Part shown: positions 17,388 to 25,008 of the stretch, piece by piece
Numbering within the stretch: position 1 is the first letter of the stretch
Layout: every line of letters starts with the position of its first letter
Assembly (NCBI GenBank): GCA_029263075.1
Contig: JAJCYE010000023.1
Coordinates: forward strand, 1 to 56,035
Source: Actinomycetes bacterium
GTDB taxonomy: Bacteria > Actinomycetota > CADDZG01 > JAHWKV01
Direction of reading: 5' to 3'
DNA: 56,035 bases
Translations under genes and position numbers: made by a program
Notes under the pieces: model-generated
What the model was told of the DNA's origin: nothing
The model's input: only the letters and a program-made list of their open reading frames with translations
Database searches by the model: none

Positions 17388-17749
17388 ATTTAGCCTCACA
17401 GATAGCCTGGGAAGGCAGAGTCGGGGACGCCGATCTTAGGATCGAGATCCCTCCATCCGGTCGCATTCACGCCGAGTGGAGAACCCCCGCAGGTGCGCGT
17501 AATAAGGTTGTCGATTCCATCGAGCAACTCGAACGAAGCGTCCTATTCCAACTGATCATCGGCACCGAAGGCGGATCCAAGATCTGCGAAGAGGTCGCCG
17601 ACGCAGTTGCTCTGTCTTTGGCTAACCGAGGCCCGACGACGGGTCGGGACCCGGCAGCACCTCCGCCGCCACGGCGGCGGGCCAGGCCCGGTGGCCCACC
17701 CAAACGTCGTGGTGGGGCCGGCGGAAGCCGGGGACGCCGGAGGCGTTAA
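17384..17749 (+). CDS. Hypothetical protein with Arg/Gly-rich basic tail, coupled to cold-shock gene
   Basis: This 121-residue ORF starts with TTG overlapping the cold-shock stop by four bases. The first about 80 residues form a small mixed fold ([36 protein letters not shown]). The last 35 are dominated by Arg, Gly and Pro ([21 protein letters not shown]), like nucleic-acid-binding tails. It precedes a strong terminator, so it closes the cold-shock unit. I do not recognise the family. An RNA-related role alongside the cold-shock protein is an inference from tail and coupling. Confidence 0.6.
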   Translation: MNLASQIAWEGRVGDADLRIEIPPSGRIHAEWRTPAGARNKVVDSIEQLERSVLFQLIIGTEGGSKICEEVADAVALSLANRGPTTGRDPAAPPPPRRRARPGGPPKRRGGAGGSRGRRRR

Positions 17750-17773
17750 GCCACCACCAAGATTCGCAACTAC

Positions 17774-17807
17774 AAAGAGCCTGCGCATTCACTGCGCAGG
17801 CTCTTTT
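17774..17807. terminator. Bidirectional Rho-independent terminator
   Basis: A perfect 14-base stem AAAGAGCCTGCGCA/TGCGCAGGCTCTTT with loop TTCAC between convergent genes. The plus side runs into TTTTGTG. The minus side ends the rhodanese-ThiF gene. Confidence 0.85.
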
Positions 17808-17827
17808 GTGTCGTCTTAATGTACGGA

Positions 17828-18991
17828 TCAGCTGCCGACGGCCACCGCTTCTTGGGCGGTCACGTCTATGACGGCCGGAGGTACCGAACAGGTTGCGCAC
17901 TTCGGATCCTTGCGCAGCTTTAGCTCACCAAACTCGGTGGACTGCGCATCGAAGGTTAGGATGCGCCCGACCAGCGGCTCGCCGTAACCCACGAGGATCT
18001 TGAGCGCCTCGTTCGCCTGCAAAACTCCAATCACTCCCGGGAGCACGCCCAGGACACCGGCTTCCCCTCAGGTGGGGGCCAACTCGGCAGGAGGCGCCTC
18101 CGGGTGCATGCACCGGTAGCACGGGCCCCCCTTGGCAGGCCAGAAGGTGCTTGCGTAACCCTCAAACCGGTAGATGGAGCCGTAAATGCTCGGGATGCCG
18201 AATCGGTAGGCTGTTTCGTTGATCAGGTAGCGGGTGGCAAAGTTGTCTGTGGCATCGAGCACCACGTCGAAACCCGAAAACACCTCGTCGACGTTGTCGG
18301 GAGTCAACCGATCCTTGTAGACCCTGATCTTTACGTCCGGGTTGAGGTTAACGATGGTTTTGCCGGCGCTCTCCGCCTTGTTCATGCCGACCGTCGCGGT
18401 GGAGTGAATGATTTGCCGCTGCAGGTTGTTGTCCTCAACGTCGTCCATGTCCACAATGCCCAGCGTCCCCACCCCGGCTGCCGCCAGGTAATAAAGGGCG
18501 GGCGAGCCCAGACCTCCGGCACCGATCACCAAGACCTTGCCCTGCGAGATCTTTTGCTGGCCGGATTCACCAACCTCAGGGAGCACAAAGTGCCGGGAGT
18601 ATCGGTCCGCCTGCTTGTCGGTCCAGACGATAGGTTCGACCACCGGCAAACCGGCATCTTTCCACCCGGAGAATCCACCGCTCATGTGGCGGACGTTTGT
18701 GTAGCCCATCTGCTTAAGCGTTTCGGAAGCGAACGCCGATCGGTTCCCGCCCGCGCAGTACACAATCAGCGCGGCGTCCTTGTCCGGCACCTTGGACTCT
18801 GCCTGGAATTCGAGGTATCCGCGAGCTACGTGGACCGCATCGGGAAGGTGTCCCCGGCGCCACTCATCGGCCTCGCGGACGTCAACCAGGGTGATGTCTT
18901 CCTCTTTGGTTATGCGCTGAACGTCTTGCGGTTTGAGCGCGGTGGCCGCAGCTCGTGCCTGTTTCAGGAGATCCTGGCCGGACGGTGTCAT
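17828..18991 (-). CDS. Rhodanese-ThiF/MoeB fusion with in-frame UGA (candidate selenoprotein)
   Basis: The track splits this into two ORFs (18068-18991 and 17828-18046), but they share one frame, broken only by a TGA at 18070-18068 (codon 308 of 388). The N-terminal part is a rhodanese domain with active-site Cys79 in YCAGGNRSA. It is followed by a ThiF/MoeB-type adenylyltransferase with nucleotide loop GAGGLGSP (157-164), zinc-type pairs CYRC and CATC, and the C-terminal GVLGVLPGVIGVLQ. Family members read PSC-(A/G)EAG at the break, whereas this reads PT-UGA-GEAG, so the stop replaces the conserved cysteine that forms a thioester or persulfide link in ThiF and MOCS3. A SECIS-like hairpin follows. 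The protein would activate a ThiS/MoaD-like sulfur carrier. Other possibilities are a fresh nonsense mutation or a sequencing error. The domain order is the reverse of MoeZ. Confidence 0.75.
18027..18060 (-). promoter_or_regulatory. SECIS-like hairpin just downstream of in-frame UGA
   Basis: In mRNA sense, the upper stem UCCUGGG/CCCGGGA (7 pairs, one U-G) closes a 6-base loop CGUGCU. A lower stem CCGGU/AUUGG (5 pairs, two G-U) continues across a small internal loop. The apical loop begins 21 bases after the UGA and has G as its second base followed by U. These features fit the bacterial SECIS rule as I remember it (G in the first two loop bases, loop about 16-37 bases from UGA). High GC makes chance hairpins likely, so this supports but does not prove recoding. 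Confidence 0.5.
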
Positions 18992-19073
18992 TGTTTTGCC
19001 TCTTTATCCCTATTTCGAAGGTTGTAATAAGAGTATAGCGGGAGCCTACGATTAGTCGGCCGTCGCTGCGGGT

Positions 19074-20066
19074 TCAGCCTACCAGCGGAACGACCTCCGC
19101 CATGAACTCGTCCACGGCATCGGGGTCGCAAACCTGGAACGGGATCGAACCGAAGGAAAGGATTATCTCGGTCACCCCGATCTGCGCGAATCGGTCGATC
19201 TTGGTGGCTATCTCACGGTAGGTTCCGGCGAGCTTGTCCCGGGCCCACAACGGGAAGGAGAGGTGTTCGGGTCGACCGGCCGGGCCGGCGGCGGTGTAGC
19301 GCTGCCATCTTTGTTCCGCCAGGGCTTGAGTGCGGGCCGGAAGCGCGTAGAGCCCTACCGTCTTGGCTACCTCCAAGGGGTCTCGCCCGGCCCGCTCGGC
19401 CGATCGGTTCACGATGGACACCCGATCGGCGAAATCGTCCGGTTCCCATGCCCAAGCACTGTTGAACCCGTCCGACAGCCGTCCGGCCAGAGAAGCTACC
19501 CGATCACCGCGGCCCCCGATAAAGATCGGCAGGGGGTCCTGTATGGGGCGGGGAAGGCAGAGGGCGCCATCAAGTCGGTAGTGCCGCCCGTCAAACTTGA
19601 CCTCGCCTTCCGAAAGCAGACTCCGGATGATCCGGACGGCTTCGGACAACCTGTCCACCCTCTCGGCCGGGGAACCAAACGGGATGCCCGCGGCTCGGTA
19701 TTCCGGCTCGAACCACCCGGCCCCCAGCCCAAGGGTGAACCGACCGCCGGAAAGAACATCCACGGTCGCAGCCATCTTGGCCAGTACCGCTGGATTCCTC
19801 AGGTCGTTACAAACAACGAGCGCACCCAGTCGAACGGTGGTCGTACAGGCGCCAAGCGCGCTGAGACCGGTAAAACAATCAACAACTTTTCGCTCTCCGG
19901 CGGGCCCGCCGTATCGGGACAGGTCGTAGAACAGGTGGTCGGAAAGCCACACCGAGTTAAACCCCAGGGCCTCCGCCCTTTGCGCCCAGCCTGCTAATTC
20001 AGGCCAGCCGACTGGGCTGCCGGCGAGGCTGAAATCATACTGCGGCAGCGCCAGCCCGTATTGCAA
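19074..20066 (-). CDS. LLM-class (probably F420-dependent) oxidoreductase
   Basis: The luciferase-like monooxygenase fold is clear: YGLALPQYDF at the start, SVWLSDHLFY, LVVCNDLRNPAVLAKMAATV, GGRFTLGLGAGWFEPEY and FIGGRGDRV. I use a TTG at 20066, four bases after the upstream stop, which begins the protein at the first beta strand. The longer ORF to 20189 overlaps the DUF302 gene and its N-terminus is not domain-like. The product is then 330 residues, normal for the family. The cofactor (F420 or flavin) and the substrate cannot be read from sequence. Probably co-transcribed with DUF302. Confidence 0.85.
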   Translation of the reverse strand: MQYGLALPQYDFSLAGSPVGWPELAGWAQRAEALGFNSVWLSDHLFYDLSRYGGPAGERKVVDCFTGLSALGACTTTVRLGALVVCNDLRNPAVLAKMAATVDVLSGGRFTLGLGAGWFEPEYRAAGIPFGSPAERVDRLSEAVRIIRSLLSEGEVKFDGRHYRLDGALCLPRPIQDPLPIFIGGRGDRVASLAGRLSDGFNSAWAWEPDDFADRVSIVNRSAERAGRDPLEVAKTVGLYALPARTQALAEQRWQRYTAAGPAGRPEHLSFPLWARDKLAGTYREIATKIDRFAQIGVTEIILSFGSIPFQVCDPDAVDEFMAEVVPLVG

Positions 20067-20070
20067 GGCC

Positions 20071-20490
20071 TCAGACGACCGGCAGGATGGGCCCGGACTC
20101 CCCTGGGGACTTGAGAAGGTAGGTAAGTGCGCTCTGCAGGGCCTTGCGGGCGGACTCCGCCTCCCGGATTCCTTCGGTCCAGCCCTCAAGCCCTTCGGTG
20201 GGGTCTAGGGCCGCCACCACGGTTGCATCGCCTTCCTGGAACACGACGACGTTGCAGGGCAGGTGGTCGCCCACGTCGAGCCCGGGACCGCCCAGGTTGG
20301 ATGTGGTGATCAGCTTCTCCCACACCGCCATAAACAGGTGCCGCCTACCCGGCTCGTCGCCGATCCCAACCGGCGCAGGCATCTCAGACAGGATGCTGAA
20401 GCCGTGGACTTTTAACGATATCCGGGCTCGCATAACAACCTGATCGAAACCAAGTTCGGTGCGCACGCCAAGGCCATATTCCGGATCCAC
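20071..20490 (-). CDS. DUF302 family protein
   Basis: This 139-residue protein has the DUF302 pattern: ELGFDQVVMRARISLKVHGF, then a hydrophobic middle and DHLPCNVVVFQEGDATVVAA. Members are small alpha/beta proteins, often next to redox or heavy-metal genes, with unproven function. The Cys in LPCNVVV is conserved in many members. It starts with GTG and ends four bases before the LLM oxidoreductase start. It is divergent from the formiminotransferase gene, with only 17 bases between starts. Confidence 0.8.
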   Translation of the reverse strand: MDPEYGLGVRTELGFDQVVMRARISLKVHGFSILSEMPAPVGIGDEPGRRHLFMAVWEKLITTSNLGGPGLDVGDHLPCNVVVFQEGDATVVAALDPTEGLEGWTEGIREAESARKALQSALTYLLKSPGESGPILPVV

Positions 20491-20507
20491 CCCCCTATGC
20501 TACCGGC

Positions 20508-21377
20508 ATGAACAACCTGCCGGTCCTGGGATGCGCCCTCAACCTGTCCGAAGGCCGGCGCACGGACGTAGTGACGCTCGCCGCAAAGGCGGCATCCACT
20601 TCGGCCGCATTGCTCGATATCACCTCCGACCCGGACCACAACCGTTCGGTGCTCACCTTTGCCGGGCACCCTGAGGACGTGGTGAACGCCGCCCTCAAGG
20701 TGGCCGCCGCGGTCCTGCCCTTGGTAGACCTCAACCGGCACCGGGGGGTCCACCCCAGAACCGGGGTCGTCGACGTGGTGCCGTTCTACCCCGTGCAGGA
20801 CGGTTCGCTGGGCATCACGATTGACGCTGCGGTTAGGTGCGCGGGACGGTTGTGGAGCGAACTCGCTTTGCCCTCGTTCTTGTATGAGGCAGCCGCACGA
20901 TCGCCCGAGGCGCAAGCGCTGCCATGGATCCGCAAACACGCCTTCAACGGTCTTGCGCCCGATTTCGGGGGGCCCCTCCCCCACCCGACCGCCGGCGCCA
21001 CCGTGGTTGGCGCCCGGGGACTCCTGGTGGCATACAACGTCGATATTCGGGCAGAAGATGCCGGCGTCGCCCGGGCGATTGCCGCCAATATCCGCCGCCG
21101 TTATCCCGGCCAGGTCAGAGCACTCGGACTGTACTTAAAGGATCGGGGAGTAGGTCAGGTGTCGATGAACATCCTCACGCCTCGGCGACTGACGCTGAAT
21201 GAAGTGTTCGCCGCCGTATCGCGGGAGGCCGCAGGAGCGGGGGCGGCGGTGGTGGGATCCGAGATCATCGGGCTTGTCCCGCGGGCGTGTATTGACGTCG
21301 CCAACGCCGATCTGCTCAATCTACGGGAAAAGCCATTGCTCCTTGAAGACGCAGTAGAAAAGCTATTTGCCGATTAG
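20508..21377 (+). CDS. Glutamate formiminotransferase domain protein
   Basis: This 289-residue protein covers the N-terminal and central formiminotransferase subdomains (CALNLSEGRR; SDPDHNRSVLTFAG; HRGVHPRTGVVDVVPFYP; RGLLVAYNVDI). It transfers a formimino group between formiminoglutamate and tetrahydrofolate in histidine degradation. The cyclodeaminase domain of the bifunctional enzyme is absent. No other hut gene is nearby, so an alternative folate-related role is possible. Length fits single-domain bacterial members. Confidence 0.87.
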   Translation: MNNLPVLGCALNLSEGRRTDVVTLAAKAASTSAALLDITSDPDHNRSVLTFAGHPEDVVNAALKVAAAVLPLVDLNRHRGVHPRTGVVDVVPFYPVQDGSLGITIDAAVRCAGRLWSELALPSFLYEAAARSPEAQALPWIRKHAFNGLAPDFGGPLPHPTAGATVVGARGLLVAYNVDIRAEDAGVARAIAANIRRRYPGQVRALGLYLKDRGVGQVSMNILTPRRLTLNEVFAAVSREAAGAGAAVVGSEIIGLVPRACIDVANADLLNLREKPLLLEDAVEKLFAD

Positions 21378-21400
21378 GTTGTGGTTTGAAGGTCATATCT

Positions 21401-21664
21401 TTAACCGACTAGCGTGACGCCCCTCGAAGGGGATTGAGTGCGTCGTAGACGCCTTCGCTCCCGCTCACTGGTACCGCCCCAAATCCCGAACTGTTCGCGG
21501 TTTGCCAGCGCGTAACGCAGGCACTCCTGCCGAACAGGACACTCATTGCAAACTGCGCGCGCGGCTTTAGACGAGCCGCCTCGCTCGGGGAAAAAGATTT
21601 CCGGGTCCGCTTCGACGCATCGCGCCGAACCTTGCCAGGTTAGACCTTGTTGAAATATCGCCAT
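21401..21664 (-). CDS. WhiB-family iron-sulfur transcription factor
   Basis: This 87-residue protein has the four cluster-binding cysteines (RCVEAD, then AVCNECPVRQEC) and the family turn GIWGGTSERERRR. WhiB proteins occur only in actinobacteria and their phages, bind a [4Fe-4S] cluster and often partner with the principal sigma factor. The basic end RRLRRTQS would contact DNA. It is monocistronic and convergent with the formiminotransferase gene, with about 290 bases of upstream DNA. Confidence 0.95.
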   Translation of the reverse strand: MAIFQQGLTWQGSARCVEADPEIFFPERGGSSKAARAVCNECPVRQECLRYALANREQFGIWGGTSERERRRLRRTQSPSRGVTLVG

Positions 21665-21954
21665 CGGTCATACTCCGTGCGTAATTACACCGTCGTAATT
21701 CTAGCATTGGCATTTATGCCCCGGTCAAGCCCGATTAAACAAAATGCTAATAATTGACGAACATCAATAGTTTGTGAGGTAGCTGTCCTCGGGCGGAAAG
21801 CGTTATCGGGGGCGGGGGGCACGGTCGCTTGTGATCGTCATCCAACCGGGCTGTGCTCAGGCCCGACCAGACGGCACCGCAGGACGCTGTTGCCGGCCTA
21901 AGTCCCTCCGGGACTTGGGATCTATTACCGCAGCCCCGATCAGGGCAAATTAAA
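21665..21954. other. Intergenic region upstream of whiB with one hairpin
   Basis: No coding sequence is convincing here. The whiB-proximal half is AT-richer than its surroundings (around 21690-21775, including AAACAAAATGCTAATAATTG) and probably holds the whiB promoter. The distal half contains a 10-base inverted repeat CCTAAGTCCC-TCC-GGGACTTGGG at 21897-21919. I could not identify a known RNA family. Confidence 0.5.
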
Positions 21955-21981
21955 ACGGGGAGGCCCCAAGGGCCTCCCCGT
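21955..21981 (-). terminator. Rho-independent terminator after ErpA-like gene
   Basis: A 12-base stem ACGGGGAGGCCC/GGGCCTCCCCGT with a 3-base loop, followed on the minus strand by TTTAATTTG. It lies 20 bases after the stop of the ErpA-like gene. Confidence 0.85.
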
Positions 21982-22001
21982 CTGTCAAGCTGAATGGTGG
22001 G

Positions 22002-22370
22002 CTAGTGGAAGGAGTCTCCGCAAGCACAACTTCCGGCAGCGTTGGGGTTATTGATTGTGAACCCGGACTGGTCCAGGCCCTCCAACCAGTCAACCGTAGC
22101 GCCCTTGAGATAGGGCACCGACATGCGGTCCACCCGAACCGTTACCGAACCGTCGGTCAGGACATTGTCCCCGTCGAGCGGCTGATCGTCGAAGAACAGC
22201 TGGTAGCGCAAACCTGAACATCCACCCGGCTGCACGGCGACCCGGAGGAAGTACTCGGGGTTGCCTTCTCTTTCGAGGAGCTCGGCGATCTTCGCGGCTG
22301 CTGCCGAACCGAGATTGATGGGACTGGGAGCGGTTTTGGTGGAGGAAGCCTCTTCTACCTTGGTGTCCAA
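22002..22370 (-). CDS. HesB/IscA-type iron-sulfur insertion protein (ErpA-like)
   Basis: This A-type carrier protein has the three conserved cysteines in GGCSGLRYQ and SCACGDSF. It would carry [Fe-S] clusters to target enzymes such as the lipoyl synthase encoded 3 kb away. The track starts it at 22394, but AAGGAGG lies inside that extension. The TTG at 22370, five bases after AAGGAGG, is the best placed start (122 residues); the ATG one codon earlier is too close. A terminator follows. Not in an operon with other suf genes. Confidence 0.9.
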   Translation of the reverse strand: MDTKVEEASSTKTAPSPINLGSAAAAKIAELLEREGNPEYFLRVAVQPGGCSGLRYQLFFDDQPLDGDNVLTDGSVTVRVDRMSVPYLKGATVDWLEGLDQSGFTINNPNAAGSCACGDSFH

Positions 22371-22496
22371 CATATCCTCCTTGATCATCGACAAAGCGGG
22401 GCGATCATCCGAAGACTTTCACAGCGGAGGCGCACTTCGTTGAGCGCCGTATCTTGCTACCTACGGGTCAATAGTATCTCAATCCGTCCGGGTAAC

Positions 22497-22844
22497 TCAG
22501 CCTGGATCCGGCTCGCTGGCCGTTCCCTGCGCGAACCATGCCTCCAATTCTTCGGCGGACGGCGCCTCGGGCGCCGGCTTACCCTTGTGACCTTTCATCC
22601 GGTCGGGATACCCGACCACTGCGGCATCATAGTAAGGAATGCCCAATTTTTTGCAGAACGCTCCCGCCTGACCTCGGTCGGCAATGGTGGCACGTGCCCA
22701 CTCTCCGTCGCGCGCCACCAGCAGCAGGCTCTGCGCGCGGGTGGTGGTTTCGGGCTCCATGTACGCTTCGACACCCTTGTGCGTCTGGGCGAACTCCTGA
22801 AGAACCTTCATGTCAGAGCGCTTGAACTTATCGAAAAGGGCCAT
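22497..22844 (-). CDS. Conserved actinobacterial hypothetical protein
   Basis: This 115-residue protein has the layout of a small family I recognise from actinobacteria, sometimes mislabelled oxidoreductase: a helical start (MALFDKFKRSDMKVLQEF), THKGVEAYMEP, LLLVARDGEWARATI, a KKLGIPYYDAAVVGYPDRM block and an acidic end. There is no catalytic motif, signal peptide or membrane segment. Function unknown. Confidence 0.65.
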   Translation of the reverse strand: MALFDKFKRSDMKVLQEFAQTHKGVEAYMEPETTTRAQSLLLVARDGEWARATIADRGQAGAFCKKLGIPYYDAAVVGYPDRMKGHKGKPAPEAPSAEELEAWFAQGTASEPDPG

Positions 22845-22970
22845 ATTTTAAAGCTCCGTGGGAGAACCGCTAATACAGTTTCGCAGACCCCGGGACTAAA
22901 ACAAGTGGGGTTCGGCCAAAGGTAGGAAAAAGTTGAGCCGGCCCGCCGATCCACCCGCGGCACGAATCCT

Positions 22971-23255
22971 TCAGGACGGTTCACCCGCTGGCGAGGTCCA
23001 TGCGGCAGGTTTGCGAAGGGGACCGCTGCCCGCTGGCATCAACTTTAGCTTCAGCACCTTGCTCTGCCCGACCTCCACCACCTCGCCACTCCGCCTGATT
23101 ACGGAGTAGCTTGCCGCCGGACCATTCGCATCGGTAACCCGCATCAGGACCCCCGTCACTTCGCTAAAGGGGTGCTCGGGGTCGCCGGCTATGGAGAACA
23201 GAATTGAAACCCTCTCACCGAGGTTTGACTCGTTGAGGGTTGGGGTCGCTTCTAT
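22971..23255 (-). CDS. Stand-alone SH3-like domain protein, start unresolved
   Basis: The track shows only a GTG-started 62-residue piece (to 23159). The frame stays open to 23267 and the upstream codons look coding: LGERVSILFSIAGD, then FSEVTGVLMRVTD, SYSVIRRSGEVVEV and QSKVLKLKLMP. This resembles the N-terminal SH3-like domain of Rv0428c-type GNAT proteins, without the acetyltransferase. No ATG, GTG or TTG exists upstream of 23159 in this frame. An ATA at 23255 lies eight bases after GAGGAG and overlaps the ferredoxin stop; ATT at 23204 is another choice. A sequencing error is also possible. Confidence 0.4.
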   Translation of the reverse strand: MEATPTLNESNLGERVSILFSIAGDPEHPFSEVTGVLMRVTDANGPAASYSVIRRSGEVVEVGQSKVLKLKLMPAGSGPLRKPAAWTSPAGEPS

Positions 23256-23551
23256 TCGCTGCGCTCCTCAGATGGGGCGAAGGGGCTCTCGGCAGCGCCA
23301 CCTGCGGCTTCCTTGTTGGTGACGAAGAAAGTTGCGTTCTTCTCGACGTATTCCTTCCACTCCGCAGGGACATTGTCCCCGGGGTAGATGGCGTCCACCG
23401 GGCAGGCGGGGAGGCAGGCGTCGCAGTCGACACACTCCTCAGGGTGGATGTAAAGCTGGTCTTCGCCTTCGTAGATGCAGTCGACCGGGCATTCGTCCAC
23501 ACATGCCCTGTCCTTAACACCTATGCATGGTTCACAGATAATGTAGGCCAT
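23252..23551 (-). CDS. fdxA: 7Fe ferredoxin
   Basis: This 99-residue protein has two cluster motifs: ICEPCIGVKDRACVDECPVD for the 3Fe-4S site plus one 4Fe ligand, and CVDCDACLPACPVDAI for the 4Fe-4S site, followed by an FdxA-type C-terminal extension (EWKEYVEKNATFF). It is a soluble low-potential electron carrier. Actinobacteria often have several; this one might serve LipA or F420-linked enzymes, but the sequence does not tell. The next ORF begins at its stop codon. Confidence 0.95.
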   Translation of the reverse strand: MAYIICEPCIGVKDRACVDECPVDCIYEGEDQLYIHPEECVDCDACLPACPVDAIYPGDNVPAEWKEYVEKNATFFVTNKEAAGGAAESPFAPSEERSE

Positions 23552-23778
23552 TAATTCCGACTCCTTCAGACGTACTCAAAGTAGGGGGGTACCCGCCGGA
23601 GAGTCATTGTATCTATGAAGACTGGCACGCGCTCGGGGTGCGGCTAAGCCCCGATGTACCGTTGCTCCCCGACCCGGCGATAAGATCTACCCGAGCCAGC
23701 CGGGACCGGCTCGTTGGATCCGGCGCCATTATTGCGGATACCCGGATACTCGGCTTCGAGACCTGGAGGGCGGCGGAC

Positions 23779-25008
23779 ATGCTGGGCTGGGAAGTGATTC
23801 CAAGGATTCCGCTGGGAAGTCTCAGCGTTTCGCCCCACGGCGTGGGTATTGCCGTCGGCTATTTCATAGGCGCCACCATGATGGCCAAGCGCGCCCGGCG
23901 CACGGGCTTCGATGAAGACCACGCCTGGAATGCGGCAGTGGTCGGCATCCTCGGGGCAATTGTTGGCGCACGGGTGGCATACGTGGTCGGCCACAGCTCG
24001 GACTTCAGCCGTCCCCTCGAGTACCTACAGATCTATAAGGGCGGAATCTCGCTCATGGGCGGCCTTGTCGGCGGCTTTTTGGCGGCCTCCCTGTACTGCC
24101 GGGTCAAAAAACTCGACTTTTTGCGCCTCGCCGACCTGGGCGCCGCCGGGCTGGCCTTAGGCACTGCCATCGGGCGGATCGGCGACCTGGTGATCGGCGA
24201 CCACCTAGGCAAGATCACCAGTGGTTTTTGGGGCTGGGAGTATAAGGGCGGCGAACTGATCTCCTCCCCTCCTTGCGATGTAGCCGTCTACCCGAGCCCG
24301 GATGGTTGCATCCGGCCCGGAATGGTAGTCCACCAGACGGCGCTGTACGACAGCATCTGGGCCCTGGTCATCTTCGGGGTGATCCTTCGGATGGAGAAGA
24401 ACAAGAGCCGGCCCAAGGGATTCCTGATCCTGACCTGGGCCGCGATGTACTCGGTGGGGCGGATCCTCACCGACCTGACCCGGGTCGACAAGACCTGGTT
24501 CGGCACCGGGCTGACGGGGAGCCAGTTGACTGCGATAACCGCCCTGCTCCTGTCGTTGTTTTTCCTGGTCAAGCTCCGCAAATCGAAGCCGGCGGCGTCA
24601 GGATCAGCCGGTCCGGACGGGACGGTCGCCGAGAAAAGGGTTGCCGTGGAGGAGTCGGTGGTCGAAGGCCACACCCTGGCCATCTCAGCGACGGCAGAGG
24701 AGCCCAAAGAATCAACGGCCGGCGGGGGGCTTGAGCAGGTTCCGGACAAACCGGTCCCCGGTGATACGGGCGGCCCGGTGGAACCCACGGCCGCGGTAGC
24801 CGAGCCAGAGGAATCCGGACCCGCCGCCGGGATATCGGAGGTCGAGGCGACCGCCGAGCTCACGACCGGTTCGGGCGAGCCGGAAGCCGAAAACGGTGAG
24901 GGGCAAGATCCCGGTGCTCCGGTTGAGGCGGAGGTCGTCACCGACCAGCCGGACCCCTCCGGTGACCCGGAGGATTCTCCTAAGGCCGGGGACTCCGAGG
25001 AGCGTTAG
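23779..25008 (+). CDS. lgt: Prolipoprotein diacylglyceryl transferase with long acidic tail
   Basis: I start this at the ATG at 23779, nine bases after GGAGG; the upstream 47 codons in the track are not Lgt-like. Seven helices and the signature AIGRIGDLVIGDHLG, with the essential-type Arg, plus YSVGRILTDLTR, identify Lgt, which attaches diacylglycerol to lipobox cysteines. The E. coli HGG histidine is Met here (LMGGLVGG), a substitution region also variable in mycobacteria. After residue about 275 comes a 130-residue acidic, Pro/Glu/Ala/Thr-rich tail of low complexity, which is unusual for Lgt. It would serve the FecR-like and 37-kb lipoproteins in this window. Confidence 0.9.
   Translation: MLGWEVIPRIPLGSLSVSPHGVGIAVGYFIGATMMAKRARRTGFDEDHAWNAAVVGILGAIVGARVAYVVGHSSDFSRPLEYLQIYKGGISLMGGLVGGFLAASLYCRVKKLDFLRLADLGAAGLALGTAIGRIGDLVIGDHLGKITSGFWGWEYKGGELISSPPCDVAVYPSPDGCIRPGMVVHQTALYDSIWALVIFGVILRMEKNKSRPKGFLILTWAAMYSVGRILTDLTRVDKTWFGTGLTGSQLTAITALLLSLFFLVKLRKSKPAASGSAGPDGTVAEKRVAVEESVVEGHTLAISATAEEPKESTAGGGLEQVPDKPVPGDTGGPVEPTAAVAEPEESGPAAGISEVEATAELTTGSGEPEAENGEGQDPGAPVEAEVVTDQPDPSGDPEDSPKAGDSEER

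Noticed and set aside
18068-18070. Reading the internal TGA as tryptophan in an altered genetic code
   Set aside because: Several neighbouring genes (lipB, E1, nth, the sigma-linked genes) end in TGA at the correct family length, so TGA is a working stop here.
21897-21919. DosR-like box or known riboswitch at CCTAAGTCCC-TCC-GGGACTTGGG
   Set aside because: The half-sites are arranged opposite to a DosR palindrome and I could not match a riboswitch core; kept only as a hairpin.
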